Shown: piece by piece, positions 21,670 to 32,509 of the stretch
Layout of the letters: each line of letters opens with the position of its first letter
Position numbering within the stretch: position 1 is the first letter of the stretch
Assembly (NCBI GenBank): GCA_003988855.1
Contig: QYAI01000150.1
Location: forward strand, 124,001 to 188,000
DNA: 64,000 nt
Direction of reading: 5' to 3'
From: Arachnopeziza araneosa
Lineage: Eukaryota > Ascomycota > Leotiomycetes > Helotiales > Arachnopezizaceae
Made by a program: the position numbers and the translations under genes
Notes under the pieces: model-generated
Told to the model about the DNA's origin: nothing
The model's input: the letters and a program-made list of their open reading frames with translations, nothing else
Databases searched by the model: none

Positions 21670-22632
21670 ATGCCTCTCAACTCAAATCTCGCCGCCGCAG
21701 CTATTAGCGCTCTCATTGGGTGCCCTGTAATTACGTATGAGGAACATCTCCGCAGACCTTCATTAGACTTTCAACCGCTTGACATGGATGCATTCCACAA
21801 GATATTATTAGTTGCGCCGCAGCAAGACCAGACGCTGCGGCTACAGCTGACAGCGCCGCCGACAGTGCAGCCGACCTCCACAGCACTTGCTTTAGTCCCG
21901 CGCCCGTTTAATCTATTCGTCAAAACACTGACAGGCAGAACGATTGCTATGCCAGTTACGTCCACCGACAAAATTGATGATATTAAGCTGAAGATCGAAG
22001 ATAAATTGTATCTTCCACCCGCGGAACAACGACTCATTTACGGCGGAAAACATGTCCACGATGGAACAACACTGCTCGACCTCAACATTGGACCGGACTC
22101 AACTCTCCACCTCGCCCTTAAACTCCGTGGCGGCTGCATGGGAATGTTCCTTCCGGCAGACTGGCTTGCTCCTTCTCACGACTACGACTTTAGATATATC
22201 AATGACATTGGCTCCTCCTTCTTCCGTGGCGGCGAAGTATATACGCGTCCTTGTGGGTGGCTACGCTATGCAATCAACATAAGAGGCAGGTACGGCTCGA
22301 AGGCCTGGTTGGGCAACTCCGGCGCACCAGGCGAATGGCCAGTTTCGTATCACGGCACAGATAAACAGAATGCAGAATCCATTGCTGACGAGGGTTACAA
22401 ACTAAGCAAAAGCTCTCATTTTACATATGGCCGAGGAATTTATTCTACGCCGAGCATCACTATTGCTGAGCAGTACGCTAAATACTTCTGGAAGGGTGGG
22501 AAGCGGTATAAGATCGTCGTTCAGAACAGAGTGAATCCAGCCACTCTTTCCAAGGTTAATAGCCACAATTTTTGGATTAGCCCTAGGGACTGTGATATCC
22601 GTCCATATGGTTTATGTGTCAAGGAGTTTTAG
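21670..22632 (+). CDS. Ubiquitin-like domain fused to ART-like domain
   Basis: A single-exon gene of 320 residues. Residues 80-155 align with ubiquitin position by position (offset 79): FVKTLTGRT at the start, Ile123 for I44, Lys127 for K48, and the full KLRGG end at 151-155. K6, K27, K29, K33 and K48 are kept; K11 is Arg and K63 is Pro. The LRGG is followed by CMGMF, so a deubiquitinase could cut there. Residues 222-290 read EWPVSYHGTDKQNAESIADE, then FTYGRGIYSTPSITIAEQYA and YKIVVQNRV. The HGT, the G.GIYsT block and the A..YA helix resemble the His and Tyr motifs of PARP-type ADP-ribosyltransferases. The third catalytic Glu is not at the expected place (Gln285 is nearby). Residues 1-79 are a non-conserved leader. 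Activity is inferred, not shown. Confidence 0.75.
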   Translation: MPLNSNLAAAAISALIGCPVITYEEHLRRPSLDFQPLDMDAFHKILLVAPQQDQTLRLQLTAPPTVQPTSTALALVPRPFNLFVKTLTGRTIAMPVTSTDKIDDIKLKIEDKLYLPPAEQRLIYGGKHVHDGTTLLDLNIGPDSTLHLALKLRGGCMGMFLPADWLAPSHDYDFRYINDIGSSFFRGGEVYTRPCGWLRYAINIRGRYGSKAWLGNSGAPGEWPVSYHGTDKQNAESIADEGYKLSKSSHFTYGRGIYSTPSITIAEQYAKYFWKGGKRYKIVVQNRVNPATLSKVNSHNFWISPRDCDIRPYGLCVKEF

Positions 22633-23111
22633 GTGTTTCATATGTTGACTTTATGTTAGAGTCGCGTTCTTGGTCACGTGGAGAGTCATGTGGAATACGG
22701 GCTGTAGACGGAGAGCCGTGTATGGACTGGTAGCAAGTTCGGAAGGAGACAACGATCTTGTTCGAGCATAAAATGGGAGTCTTCTTCAGGAGTTAAGTGG
22801 CAGTCTAACTCTGAACTAAATTGGTTGCACTTGCACTTTTTCATTCTATCCAAGAGCGTTGAAAACTCCTTTACTGGGTAGCACTTCATATGTTAGGGCC
22901 TTTGGGAAGAGGAACGATCTTTTTATTTTATATCGGAGTCTTGGCTCTCCCATTGTACTATACTGATATGATCAACACTTCTCTACTTAAGCTTCACTAG
23001 CTTCAGTTCCCTTTTTAAACATAATTCACCGTCTAGGATTCGACTATGCTTTCCTACAAAATACCCCCTCTTTTGCGCTTACGTTGACGGCTGCTCAGCT
23101 CAGCTCATTAA
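22633..23111. other. Convergent intergenic region
   Basis: Shared 3' region of the ubiquitin-fusion gene (plus) and the acetyltransferase gene (minus). No gene or repeat recognised. Confidence 0.4.
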
Positions 23112-23909
23112 TTAAGCCTTCTCCTTCTCGTACTTCAAATAAACCAGCGAATACAAACCCCACTTCCCCGTAGAATCCTCCTCCTTTGTCGGTGGTCTCG
23201 GCGCATACTCATCTAAGTCCATATCCAGACTCCCAATTCTCTTGAACCCTGCGCTCTCATATGCCTTTACTGCTCCCATCGACGAGTGAACCCAGATGAA
23301 CACGCCTTTCTCGTCAGCTACGTTATTCCCATATCTCAACAGCGCAGTGCCGACGCCGCGGCGGTAGTATTTAGGAGATACGGTTAGCGAGGCCACGAAC
23401 ATGCAACGCGTTCCTTCTGGCATAAGCTTTTGCATCCAATGCTTCATGTCGGCGTCCTGTAGCGTCTTGAGCCGCTTGATCCCTTCACTCTCCACAGCTT
23501 CCTCCTCAATTTTGGGTTCCTCCGCACCTTTGGCATCCTCCTTCTCTACCGGTTCCTCCTTCTTATCTCTCCACAATTTATCTCCTAACGTATCATTGTT
23601 CTCTGGTGCTCCCTCCGGCACCGGGATATCGTCCTTTTCGAACCCACGAAAACCCCAGCCTGCGTAGCCCAACAGCTCACCACTCTTGGCGTCCACGGCT
23701 TTGACCATAACGCATTTTTTTGAATTGATGTAGTTGGGCAAATTTTCTCTGCTTATAACTTCCATGTCATACGGTACTTGGCCTAGGTTTTTGACGATCG
23801 TGTTGCGGTCGTCAATGAATGCATTGGCACTGATTTTGGCCATCGCGGGGATGTCGGCGTGTCTAGCGGGGAGAATGATAATCTCAAGAGGTCTGATTGC
23901 TTCCGACAT
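23112..23909 (-). CDS. GNAT family N-acetyltransferase
   Basis: A single-exon gene of 265 residues starting MSEAIRPLEI. The acetyl-CoA binding block is clear: MFVASLTVSPKYYRRGVGTA (about 170-189), with R-R-G-V-G-T as the Q/RxxGxG/A motif, followed by FIWVHSSMGAVKAYESAGFK (about 204-223), the usual helix and strand that close the fold. A charged Glu/Lys-rich insertion (about 115-150) sits between the N-terminal strand region and the core, as in many fungal GNATs. It would transfer acetyl from acetyl-CoA to an amine; the substrate cannot be told. It converges on the ubiquitin-fusion gene. Confidence 0.85.
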   Translation of the reverse strand: MSEAIRPLEIIILPARHADIPAMAKISANAFIDDRNTIVKNLGQVPYDMEVISRENLPNYINSKKCVMVKAVDAKSGELLGYAGWGFRGFEKDDIPVPEGAPENNDTLGDKLWRDKKEEPVEKEDAKGAEEPKIEEEAVESEGIKRLKTLQDADMKHWMQKLMPEGTRCMFVASLTVSPKYYRRGVGTALLRYGNNVADEKGVFIWVHSSMGAVKAYESAGFKRIGSLDMDLDEYAPRPPTKEEDSTGKWGLYSLVYLKYEKEKA

Positions 23910-24508
23910 GACTGATTGATTTTTTCTTCTTTGATATTTTGATGATAATAATGTTACTACAAGAGAGCCTTCACCTCTTGTTGGGTAGATTTTATACTTC
24001 TAGATCTAGGATCACACCGGCGAGCTCAAAGAAGACCGGCGTGAGGGTTTATCAACTGACCAATCAAAACTCTTAGTTTAGTACTAATCCTGGGCGCTGC
24101 AATGTTGGGGTTACATGTTCGTATCACTGTATCCAGGATGTCGAATCAGGTCATTTCGCCTAATTGTTTGAATCTTGACTCGCTTTGACCTTACTCATAC
24201 TTAGCTCACCCAATATCACTGATGAAGCAAGCCTACTCATCTTATCGAACAGTAACAGATGTTCTCAATGTAATGATTAGCGTTTTAAGCTTAGCTACAA
24301 ATTAATTCTAGGCTCTAAATAGCTTTCATGCCCCGAAAAACTCCCTTCCAATAGGAATGATGACTTTCAAGCCCGTCATTTGTGGTTTATAAAAACGACG
24401 CAAGTTTAGATGCGGTATATCCTGCACTCAAACTTCTGTACTCCTACATCCTTCTCCGTAATAAAACCGCTGTCAATTCTGCCTCTAGTCACTCTACTTT
24501 GACATCAA
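23910..24508. other. Intergenic region
   Basis: Presumed promoter of the acetyltransferase gene and 3' flank of the membrane protein gene. Nothing recognised. Confidence 0.4.
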
Positions 24509-25351
24509 TCACATAAGGCCAGCAAGAAGGAAAACAACAAAATCCAGCGCCAATGCCCCTACCCCACCAACCAACATCGGCACAAAAATCAGCACATAAA
24601 ATGCCGCCAATCTTCTCCAGCCGTCCCATCCGAAGGTTCTCAGTGTCTCTTTGATTTCCATTGCCTCGCCCTTTCCACTCCCGTCGTCTCGCATCAGCAC
24701 CTCATCAATTGGAACTAACGTCTTCTCGCCCGCTGGCAGTATACTTGCCTGGATTCGCGTCAGGATCATATGCGCCGGCACCAGCGCAACCACCTCCACA
24801 ATCATCCCTGCAAGGATCAGCACGCCGAGAAACTTTGGGTCCAAGAGTCCGCCCCGTCTCAACTCCTTGATCCTATATACAGACACAACCGTGAACCTGA
24901 GCAAGGCCTTCGCAGCCAGGAATATCGCGAGCGCTGGACCTGTGACACGTAGCGTATCTTTGAACGGCAGGATGCGCTCCCCGAGAGATTTAATCGAGGG
25001 GAGGGTTAGTACAGTGTGGGTCCAGAGTGTGTAAAGCTGCACCAGCGCGAGCGGAAATAATATTTGCGGAATGATGGCTAAGAGAAGGGGGAGGAAGCGT
25101 ATACTGAGGCCGACAACAATGACCTCAAGGATGGAAATCAAGACAAAAACCCCAAGGCCTCGGGATATAGCGAGGATTTTGTAACCGGCGCCGAGGCCGA
25201 GACCTAAAGAGAAGAAGCTGGATTTGGGGGCCGGGGAAGCATGGGGATGAGAAGTTGGTGCAGTGGAATAGAGGCTTGTGAGCGGAACTGGAGCGTATTT
25301 GGGTGCATCCGGGTCTCTAACTACTACGAGAGTAGGAACGATCTGGGCCAT
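24509..25351 (-). CDS. Fungal multi-pass membrane protein
   Basis: A single-exon gene of 280 residues starting MAQIVPTLVVVRDPDAPKYA. After a Pro/Ser-rich N-terminus (to about 45) there are roughly six hydrophobic segments, for example GVFVLISILEVIVVGLSI, FLPLLLAIIPQILFPLALV, FLGVLILAGMIVEVVALVPA, and a C-terminal pair ending VVFLLAGLM. A conserved-looking cytosolic loop holds IDEVLMRDDGSGKGEAMEIK. I recall this as a conserved ascomycete membrane protein sometimes mislabelled as a ubiquitin carrier protein; nothing in the sequence supports that label. Function unknown. Confidence 0.7.
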   Translation of the reverse strand: MAQIVPTLVVVRDPDAPKYAPVPLTSLYSTAPTSHPHASPAPKSSFFSLGLGLGAGYKILAISRGLGVFVLISILEVIVVGLSIRFLPLLLAIIPQILFPLALVQLYTLWTHTVLTLPSIKSLGERILPFKDTLRVTGPALAIFLAAKALLRFTVVSVYRIKELRRGGLLDPKFLGVLILAGMIVEVVALVPAHMILTRIQASILPAGEKTLVPIDEVLMRDDGSGKGEAMEIKETLRTFGWDGWRRLAAFYVLIFVPMLVGGVGALALDFVVFLLAGLM

Positions 25352-26715
25352 GGTGTAGAAGAACTGATGAGCTTAGTATAGGTTCGACGAGAGCATGATG
25401 GTGACCTACGAAGAGCAGCAAGGGGAGAAAGATAAAAATGTTAAGAATAAGGAAAACCACCAAGCCGCCACCACCGCCGCTTCTTTTTTCTACATGTCCA
25501 CTTGTTGCGAATGTTTCCTCAATTCTGCGGAACTGGACGTTGCCCTGGTCAAGCATTTTGGGCGACTCGATGATTCAATTGTAAGCCATATTACAATGGT
25601 CGATTCAGCCCCTATTTTCCAAATGAGGTTGACATAAATTTGTGCGGCTGTGCTGTGCCTCGATCGGCGCGCCAATTTATCTTTACCCGCTGTCAGACAC
25701 ATTTATCCGTCACCAGCCCGCACTCGCTCACAGGGAGGCAAGATTAGCGAATTTTTAGGACCAGGGTATGTGACTTTGTCAATACGAGAGTGTGTCAAGA
25801 CTACGGCGAGGCGAGGCGAGGATGGTGTTAGACCTGACTAGGAAACGACCTACTAAATGGTCATTAATTCGAGACTTCCGAGCGGCAGCTCTAGGATAGG
25901 CATTCTCAGCCCCAAAAAGTTTGTCGCCTCTTGATTATCTTAGAGGATTTTAGGTGTTATATATCCTATAGTAGAACTTAAAATCAGGTACCGAATACGG
26001 TAGATACTCGATTAGGAGCTCCAAGCAATAGATTATTGCATACTTAATAAGAGCAATTATCTGGTTACGCTTTGGTAGTCGCACTAAAACGTTGTGTCTC
26101 TCGTCGGAATAGTCTCTACGAACCCACCAAATTATGGGTCACGTGATGAACCCCTGGGCCTTGGCAAGAGGGTCCAACATGATGAAGCTCTATATAAGCC
26201 ATGGCTTCCTCCATGCCAGATAGGAGCTTCGTGCTCAACTTAACTGATCAATTCTACTCTATTGATTCTACACTACAGTTCAACTGTTCATTTCCGCGCT
26301 TGTGATCCCTTACCTTGATACTTGATTCTAAACCAAGACAGCCTCCAGCGGAACACTGGAAGTAGCCGTAACACATAAATGACTCTACCAGTTCCGATAG
26401 CGAGGTTTTTGATTCCAATGTCCCACCCACGAAATAAAATACCATCATGAATACCAAGTATTGATGGCTGACTACAGCAATTCATCTGTAAATGATCTCG
26501 ACGACGCCAGCTAACTTGATATATCGATAATAATATAAGGTATATAGAGACAAGGCATAGGTATGAAGCGTGAGAGAGTAACACAAGAGCTAACTTCTCT
26601 CATTGTCTCACTTGTTGGGATATTTGTTGAGATCTGGCTCTCTTACTTGGTTAATAAATCTGTCAATCCATCGCCAATATTGAACATATAAAAAGTAAAC
26701 AAGTGACCTGTGTAA
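25352..26715. other. Long intergenic region
   Basis: About 1.4 kb between divergently placed membrane-protein genes. Short frames only. A TATATAAG element near 26192 could be a core promoter, but no start codon with coding potential follows closely. No RNA gene recognised. Confidence 0.35.
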
Positions 26716-28597
26716 ATGGAGAGGTCATCCTTAGAACAACTCGAACTCGCATATTCTCGGCTCAATAGCCATTCCGTTAAGAATGATTCGAAACATGTCT
26801 GCTCTAGGACGAAAATTGAATCAAGACTTGATGATGCATCGAGCTTGCAAGTGGTAGAGCTGCGCAGCCTTATCAGCAAGGATCAGCCCTCTTCGCAACA
26901 ACATCTCGCAAGAAGACGCTTCAAAATTCCTGCTCGGCCAAGATTTGCAGACGAGAATCCTACTTTTCGCAATCGAGTTCTCACCCTCTTGGGTGTTGCG
27001 CTTCTTGCTTCTGTGCCGATATTTCTGGTGAAACTATTCTGCTTTCGCGAATCCAGCGAGCTGGAAATCTTCCGTACCCCGATTGCACGTGAGTTTCTCG
27101 ACTGGAATTCATCTGTGGTGCGTTGAATCCTAATCTTAGCAAAAGGTTCTTGGGCAATTTTATGTTCCAAGGAATCGATTTACCCTTCGGGGAAATGACA
27201 TTTGCTCAAGCTAAAGCCATTGATCTTGTCTGGAACATTATTGTAGGAAGGGGTCTTCAGCTCCTGCTGTCTTTTGCGTCTTATCATGTTTTACTAAGCG
27301 CTTTGACTCGCCTGATAGAGGAATCAGGAGTCACCTACCAGCTTTATTCGGTCCTTGCGTTCTCTCCCGTTACACTCCAGTCTGTTTGGGTTGTAGGCAA
27401 AACATTGTTTGCAAGGCTGGCTTTACGAGCAAAGCTCAGTCTTGGATGGCTTTTGATCTCTACAGTATATCTACTTGCTTTTCCAACACTCCTTGATGCT
27501 GTGAGTGGATATCAAGCGATGCAGTCCACTATAGTAAGTTTAATCCAAGATCTAGTAGGTACGTATCAACTAATGGGGTTAAAGTTGGAACTAACCAACA
27601 GCCAAACTGTGGACTTAAGTAGGGGTCTGGTAGCAATATTTACATCTCAAACTAGCTCAGGTTCTTGTTCTTTAGGATGTCGTACACTGCCGCCCTTGCC
27701 TGAAGTGTCACCTAGAGCACTAGAATGGTTCAATTCACTGGACGGATTCTTCCAGGTATCTGCCGATCTCAAAGGCATATCATTCACAGCCCAGATTTCG
27801 ACGTGCAACGCTAAACGGACTGAGTGTCTAGATTCTCAGCCTAACCCAGCTTTCACAATATGTGAGAACAATTCGACCTCCACCCTATACCACTTCAACA
27901 AAACCCAAGGCTCTTATGAGACTGATCCACCATGATCTGTCCTTAGTTATAACGACTCAAAATTTGGATTGTTGTATTCTATGCTTCAGAGATGGGAATG
28001 GCAATCTTCTAATCCTGGAAGATTGAATTGGGATATCGATCATTTACGTAACTAAGAAAACTATCAGTGTGTAGCTCAGCACCTTTACCAATGGGTACGC
28101 CTCCCATCCTCTTCTCATGAAACTCGTACCTGACTAATCCATGCCAAGGATTTTCATACGCCTGGCTATTACTGACATCCTGCCTAAACGCATTGTGGCT
28201 CCTAGGGACCTACTTTGTCTGGCTAGATGCAGAGAGACATAGCGAACTCGTCCAAAAAGGCCGCGGAGGGGGTCTGTGGCGCGCCCCCCTCGATGTAGCG
28301 GATGCTGCGATGAGTGATTTGGGCCCGAATACCTGCGCATACGCTGATCAGGAGATCACCGACGCGCTTTCGAAACAAAAGAGTTTGAGATGCCGCGTCA
28401 AGATGAACGAGGATGGGAGCACACATATTGGCATGAGATTGGTCGAGAGCGCGGAGGTGGAAAGAGAAAAATTCATGTTGAATTGGGGCGCGGACTATGG
28501 AGGGTGGAAGGATATTTTAAAACACACTATCAAACAAGCCCTTACCTTGACAGCTTCTAAGTTCTCATCTGTTCGTGAATTTGTCGTCGCAACATAG
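26716..28597 (+). pseudogene. Membrane protein gene with one in-frame TGA
   Basis: Three exons fit with full phase agreement: 26716-27088, 27172-28047 and 28149-28597, totalling 566 codons. The only flaw is a TGA at 27933-27935 in exon 2 (YETDPP-stop-SVLSYNDS); the frame before and after is protein-like. Hydrophobic helices lie at VLTLLGVALLASVPIFLVKL (about 96-115), around the IIVGRGLQLLLSFASY stretch, at LLISTVYLLAFPTLL, and in exon 3 at WLLLTSCLNALWLLGTYFVW. A loop with several Cys and N-glycosylation sites (NNSTS, FNKT) lies between, suggesting an extracytoplasmic domain. FAQAKAIDLVWNIIVGRG is a block I recall from a large Leotiomycete family of unknown function. Alternatives are a sequencing error, a polymorphic null or an early pseudogene. 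Truncation at the TGA would remove the last helix and cytosolic tail. Confidence 0.65.
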
Positions 28598-28939
28598 CTT
28601 TTAGTTCACTTTGGGACTTCTTTTGCTCTTCAAGTTAATATGTTTTAACCACAGAAAATGACTTCAAGAGAAGTTTTTATTTCGGACCTCAATTCGTAAC
28701 CCCTTACCAAATCCGGTCGAGAAATTACTCCATTGATTCGATTCTGAAAGGCTTAGCTAGGCACGTCATACGCTCTAACAGCTGCCTGAATCTTTGTGAG
28801 CTGGCATGTTTCAAGTGGTTGTCCCCAAGCCCAGAAATTAAAACTTGGTGCTTGTAGCATATTCAAATCTCTGTAAGTAGGGTGATGAGTCGTCGTTCTT
28901 CTACAGCCTATTTTGCAGACATTTGTTGGTCCTAATTAA
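28598..28939. other. Convergent intergenic region
   Basis: Short spacer between the membrane protein gene and a reverse-strand HET relic. Nothing recognised. Confidence 0.4.
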
Positions 28940-31126
28940 TTAAACAAGCCCAATAACTTCTCTTGAAAAGTGGAAATCACCTATTCCTGTTCCCAAACCG
29001 TCTCCTACGCCTTCTGCTATATCGTCTGCATAAATATGTGTGCGACGATAAGCAATTCCAATTCTTTCATACTCTTCTTTTCCTGATTCTACTCGTCGTG
29101 TGACAATCCAAAATTCCATGGTTTCAATGACTTTATCTTTCGTAGTTCTGTTTTGACCTAAGCAAACATACACACATCGAGACTTCGTGGGCTGGCTCAT
29201 GGCTGGCAGAGGCACCATAGGAGGAGACGCATCCTGGATTCTTTGCTCCGAAAACCTTTTATGAGGCAAATCTAGAATTATGCTGTCAAAATATTTGACA
29301 TTTCCGTGGCGTACGTGGTACTCGGTTTCCAGCCAGCCTCCTATTATAACAGCAAACGGATCCTCAACGTTTCCCATAGTTTGTAATTCACTGCCTTTAT
29401 ATTTGAGATCAGGGTCTTCTATAAAGTTCTCTGATGGGTATTGAAATGTACTATCGATTGACACCCAAGTCCATGTTGGTCTGCGTCGGGGATTAGATGG
29501 GTTTGATAAGTCGGAAGGGTAATTTGCTCTATCTTTGTGTAAGACGTACCAACTTAATCCACAGCCCAGGTACCTCGTCCACAATCCTGCGATGTATGAT
29601 TCTCCTCTTCGTTCGTGTAAGGGACCTTGCAATTCCTGCTATCGCAACGAGTCGATATTCCATCTTCGTAAAACTTCTTTTTGAGTAATTAGATCCAACG
29701 AGCAAGCCGTACCATATATGATTTATCATACGTGGTAAGATCTTCTGATTTCTAGATAGGGAAAGAGTTTCCTTGCCTGCGATGAAAGGTAGATGATCCT
29801 CCATCTCGAACAACTCCCGACATTCCCATACTAACTAGTGGCATGTAAAATGAATTATTCTTGGCGACAGAATTCTTTCCTGGAATGTCCATCCGTGTTG
29901 ATTTAAAGTGCAACTAGTTAATGGAGCAGGTTCTCGGAGAGGATTAACCTTGCTCAAATTTGGAAGCCAGAAGATCAAAGTTGACTGCTGACCGGTGGTA
30001 AGTTCGTTCGTGATTTTGATTAAAGACCCTCCACCTAGTTTATCTTGTGCCATCCCACCATCGCAATAACATCCCCTAGTGCTATCCTTGCTAGAAGTCG
30101 CTGCGATTGTAAGATAAGATCCGTCATATATATGACCCATCTTAACGGATTCTTAAGCCCAGTCGCTTCTCGAGTCCTGGATGATGACAGTGCATCAATC
30201 CACAAGTATCTGGTGCCTAGTCGGCGGGTAACGCTAATAGCTTCCGTGAAGTTCGCAGGGAGATCAGCAAGCTGAATTCTTGATTTACGTCTGGGGAGGT
30301 TGTCGGTCGTGGTTATAGCATTAGTACTGAGATTTTTACCCCAACAGTGACTTAAAGTCATATATTTCGGGCACACCAGGAACTCTTTAACCAAGAGTAC
30401 ATCGTGTCCGCAATCGATATCATGCTCGCTGCAAAATGGCCGAACATCAATCAAATGGCGAGGCTGTCTACTTTCTAGCATGTCATTTGGCCCTCTTGCT
30501 TCAGGTTTAGCAACTTTATTTGTTTCTCCGGCGTTAAACATGCTGAGAGAGCAATTGTGGTTCGTTAAACACTCTCGCAAAAAAGATTTAATGAATCGAA
30601 GCGAAGGCTCAGACTTTGTTGCTGGCAACGAGGAAGGAACAGCGGGAATACCAAAGTCTTCTGCAGGATCACCTAGGGACGTTAACATAGTCTACAAGTG
30701 CCTTCTAAGGCTTGAAATGCACCTTCTTCTGTCATTACAAAAATTGGTTTCCAAGAACTGCTATCTAATGGATAGCACAGGGGGAAGCGCTGGAAGTATT
30801 GGCTCGTCGAGGCACAATCTAAGATTTTGGTTCGATGAATCAAGGCAAATGCAAAATGAGCAGCCTGGGTCTTTGTGAGAATGATCATAGCTTATTCTTA
30901 GTTCCTCAACAGTGATGTTTCTGCAAACTTCGCACAAGCGCTGACGCTTTGAAAAGTGAGGCAGTTCTCCGCCTGACTCCCATTGGTCGGTAAAATCAGT
31001 CATAGATCTGTCGTCGTCGGCACTACTCATTTCCAACAATTCAAATTCAAATTCATCGTTGAATTGTAGAGAAAACGAGTCGCTGTCGATCCCGGTCGAG
31101 GTTTGAAGATTCGACGTAAGTTCCAT
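28940..31126 (-). pseudogene. Broken HET-domain gene, reverse strand
   Basis: Reads MELTSNLQTST from 31126, with LCEVCRNITVEELRISYDH, then breaks frame. The HET core is recognisable: YMTLSHCWGKNL, then RYLWIDAL. Immediately after, one base is missing; in the shifted frame the sequence is IIQDSRSDWA, a TAA at 30153-30155, then ESVKMGHIYDGSYLTIAATS. A TAG at 29835-29837 interrupts HFTCH and LVWECRELFE in one frame. Both stops fit Gln codons changed by C to T. A third break near 29633-29650 separates VAIAGIAR from QGPLHERRGESYIAGLWTR. The C-terminal part then runs unbroken to 28940 (RRPTWTWVSIDST). A functional protein cannot be made from this copy. Confidence 0.82.
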
Positions 31127-32509
31127 CTTCTATTTAAATAGATACCCGTATTAGCAATAGCATTTTGAGTGGAACAACGTGAGAAGGAAGGTAATTGGCG
31201 GTTATGAGAATTGACAAAATACACCAATAAATTTGCTTCCCTTAGGTACCTATAGAGGATATAATCAGAGAAGTTGAGAAAGTAGTAGAATAAAGATGGC
31301 GAATTTCTTATCAGGTCGCAGCGAAGTTATTGTGAAAAAATTGGAGGTATAGAATCAGCCTTATCTTGCTGTGACTCATATATGATGATAAACTATTGGC
31401 TTGATAAGCGAGCATTTGGATATATTGTATCTAAGGCTCTCAGATCAGAGCAAATGGTGTTAGAAAGTGGATACTTTCATCGAGTCTTAGGCCTTTATTG
31501 TAGTTCTTTGAAATTCGAGCGAATCTTATACATAATCTAGAGTATCTAGTGAAGAAACGTATAGGAAACTCTTCTGGAACCCCAGTACTACGCTTTAAGG
31601 GATTGTCAAATTCCTTACAATTGATCAACTTTTATGTGAGCACCCGAATCTGGTAGTCGTGAGACGGGCCGTGATGTTTTGTTTGACAATTATTTAGAGG
31701 GGAGAACGTTAGAGAGAAGTCTGTCGAGGAGAGTATAGCTTACGAGGCAAAGTCATCTTGTTCTCAGAGGTATCTAAATTTTGAGGAATCTTTTTGATGT
31801 ATTTTGAAGAAACTCAAGTTTTAAACATTAAAATGACTGTTTGATGTAGTTCAGATCCAAGGCGGAGGCTACATGCTTTCGTGTGAAATATAGGATCGAT
31901 AAGAAAGTGGTCGCAAATCACGTGTTGGAATATTCATGTGCTGACTTCAAGAAGCTCATTCTCTCTTGTTTGAATACCAAATCGAGGAATTCCAGTGTTG
32001 TTTGTAGTCTTGCTTCGGTTCGCGACATGGCTAATCTCGGCATCGCCGAGTCACTTCAGCTTGGAACTCGAACTTATGAACGAGAATGAGCGGATTGTTT
32101 CAATGAGAAGTTCGAATAGATTCCACCTTAGTTTCGTGTTCATTGATGATTGCAGAGGTTTGAGATTGTGGAACAGGAGAATAAGTCAGATGACTAAGAC
32201 ACTCAACCCCGCCCGTGACCATAAATACCTAGGTAAGTATCCACCCTCAGCTTCAATTCCCCCTTCTTCACTTTCAAATCAAAATAAGCCAAGAAGAGTC
32301 AAAGAACTATATCTAAGGGCTACGCTTACACCACACTAGTAATCGAACCCTTCTCTATCTCAGAAAAACTCTCATACTCAGCTCTGAGGCTAGACCCACT
32401 CAAAATCCTCGTATCTGCACTTTGACATATCGACACCTCAACCCTTCAAAAAAGCTTCACGACACTTCCACCTCTCAACAATCAACATCCCCACTCTCAT
32501 ACCACCAAA
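31127..32509. other. Intergenic region
   Basis: About 1.4 kb with only short frames. The last 100 nt before 32510 are C- and A-rich and probably form the 5' leader of the DUF1304 gene. Nothing else recognised. Confidence 0.35.

Noticed and set aside
28940..31126. Interpreting the HET frame breaks as introns
   Set aside because: The breaks fall inside conserved motifs, without GT..AG pairs of usable length, and two stops lie in otherwise continuous frames.
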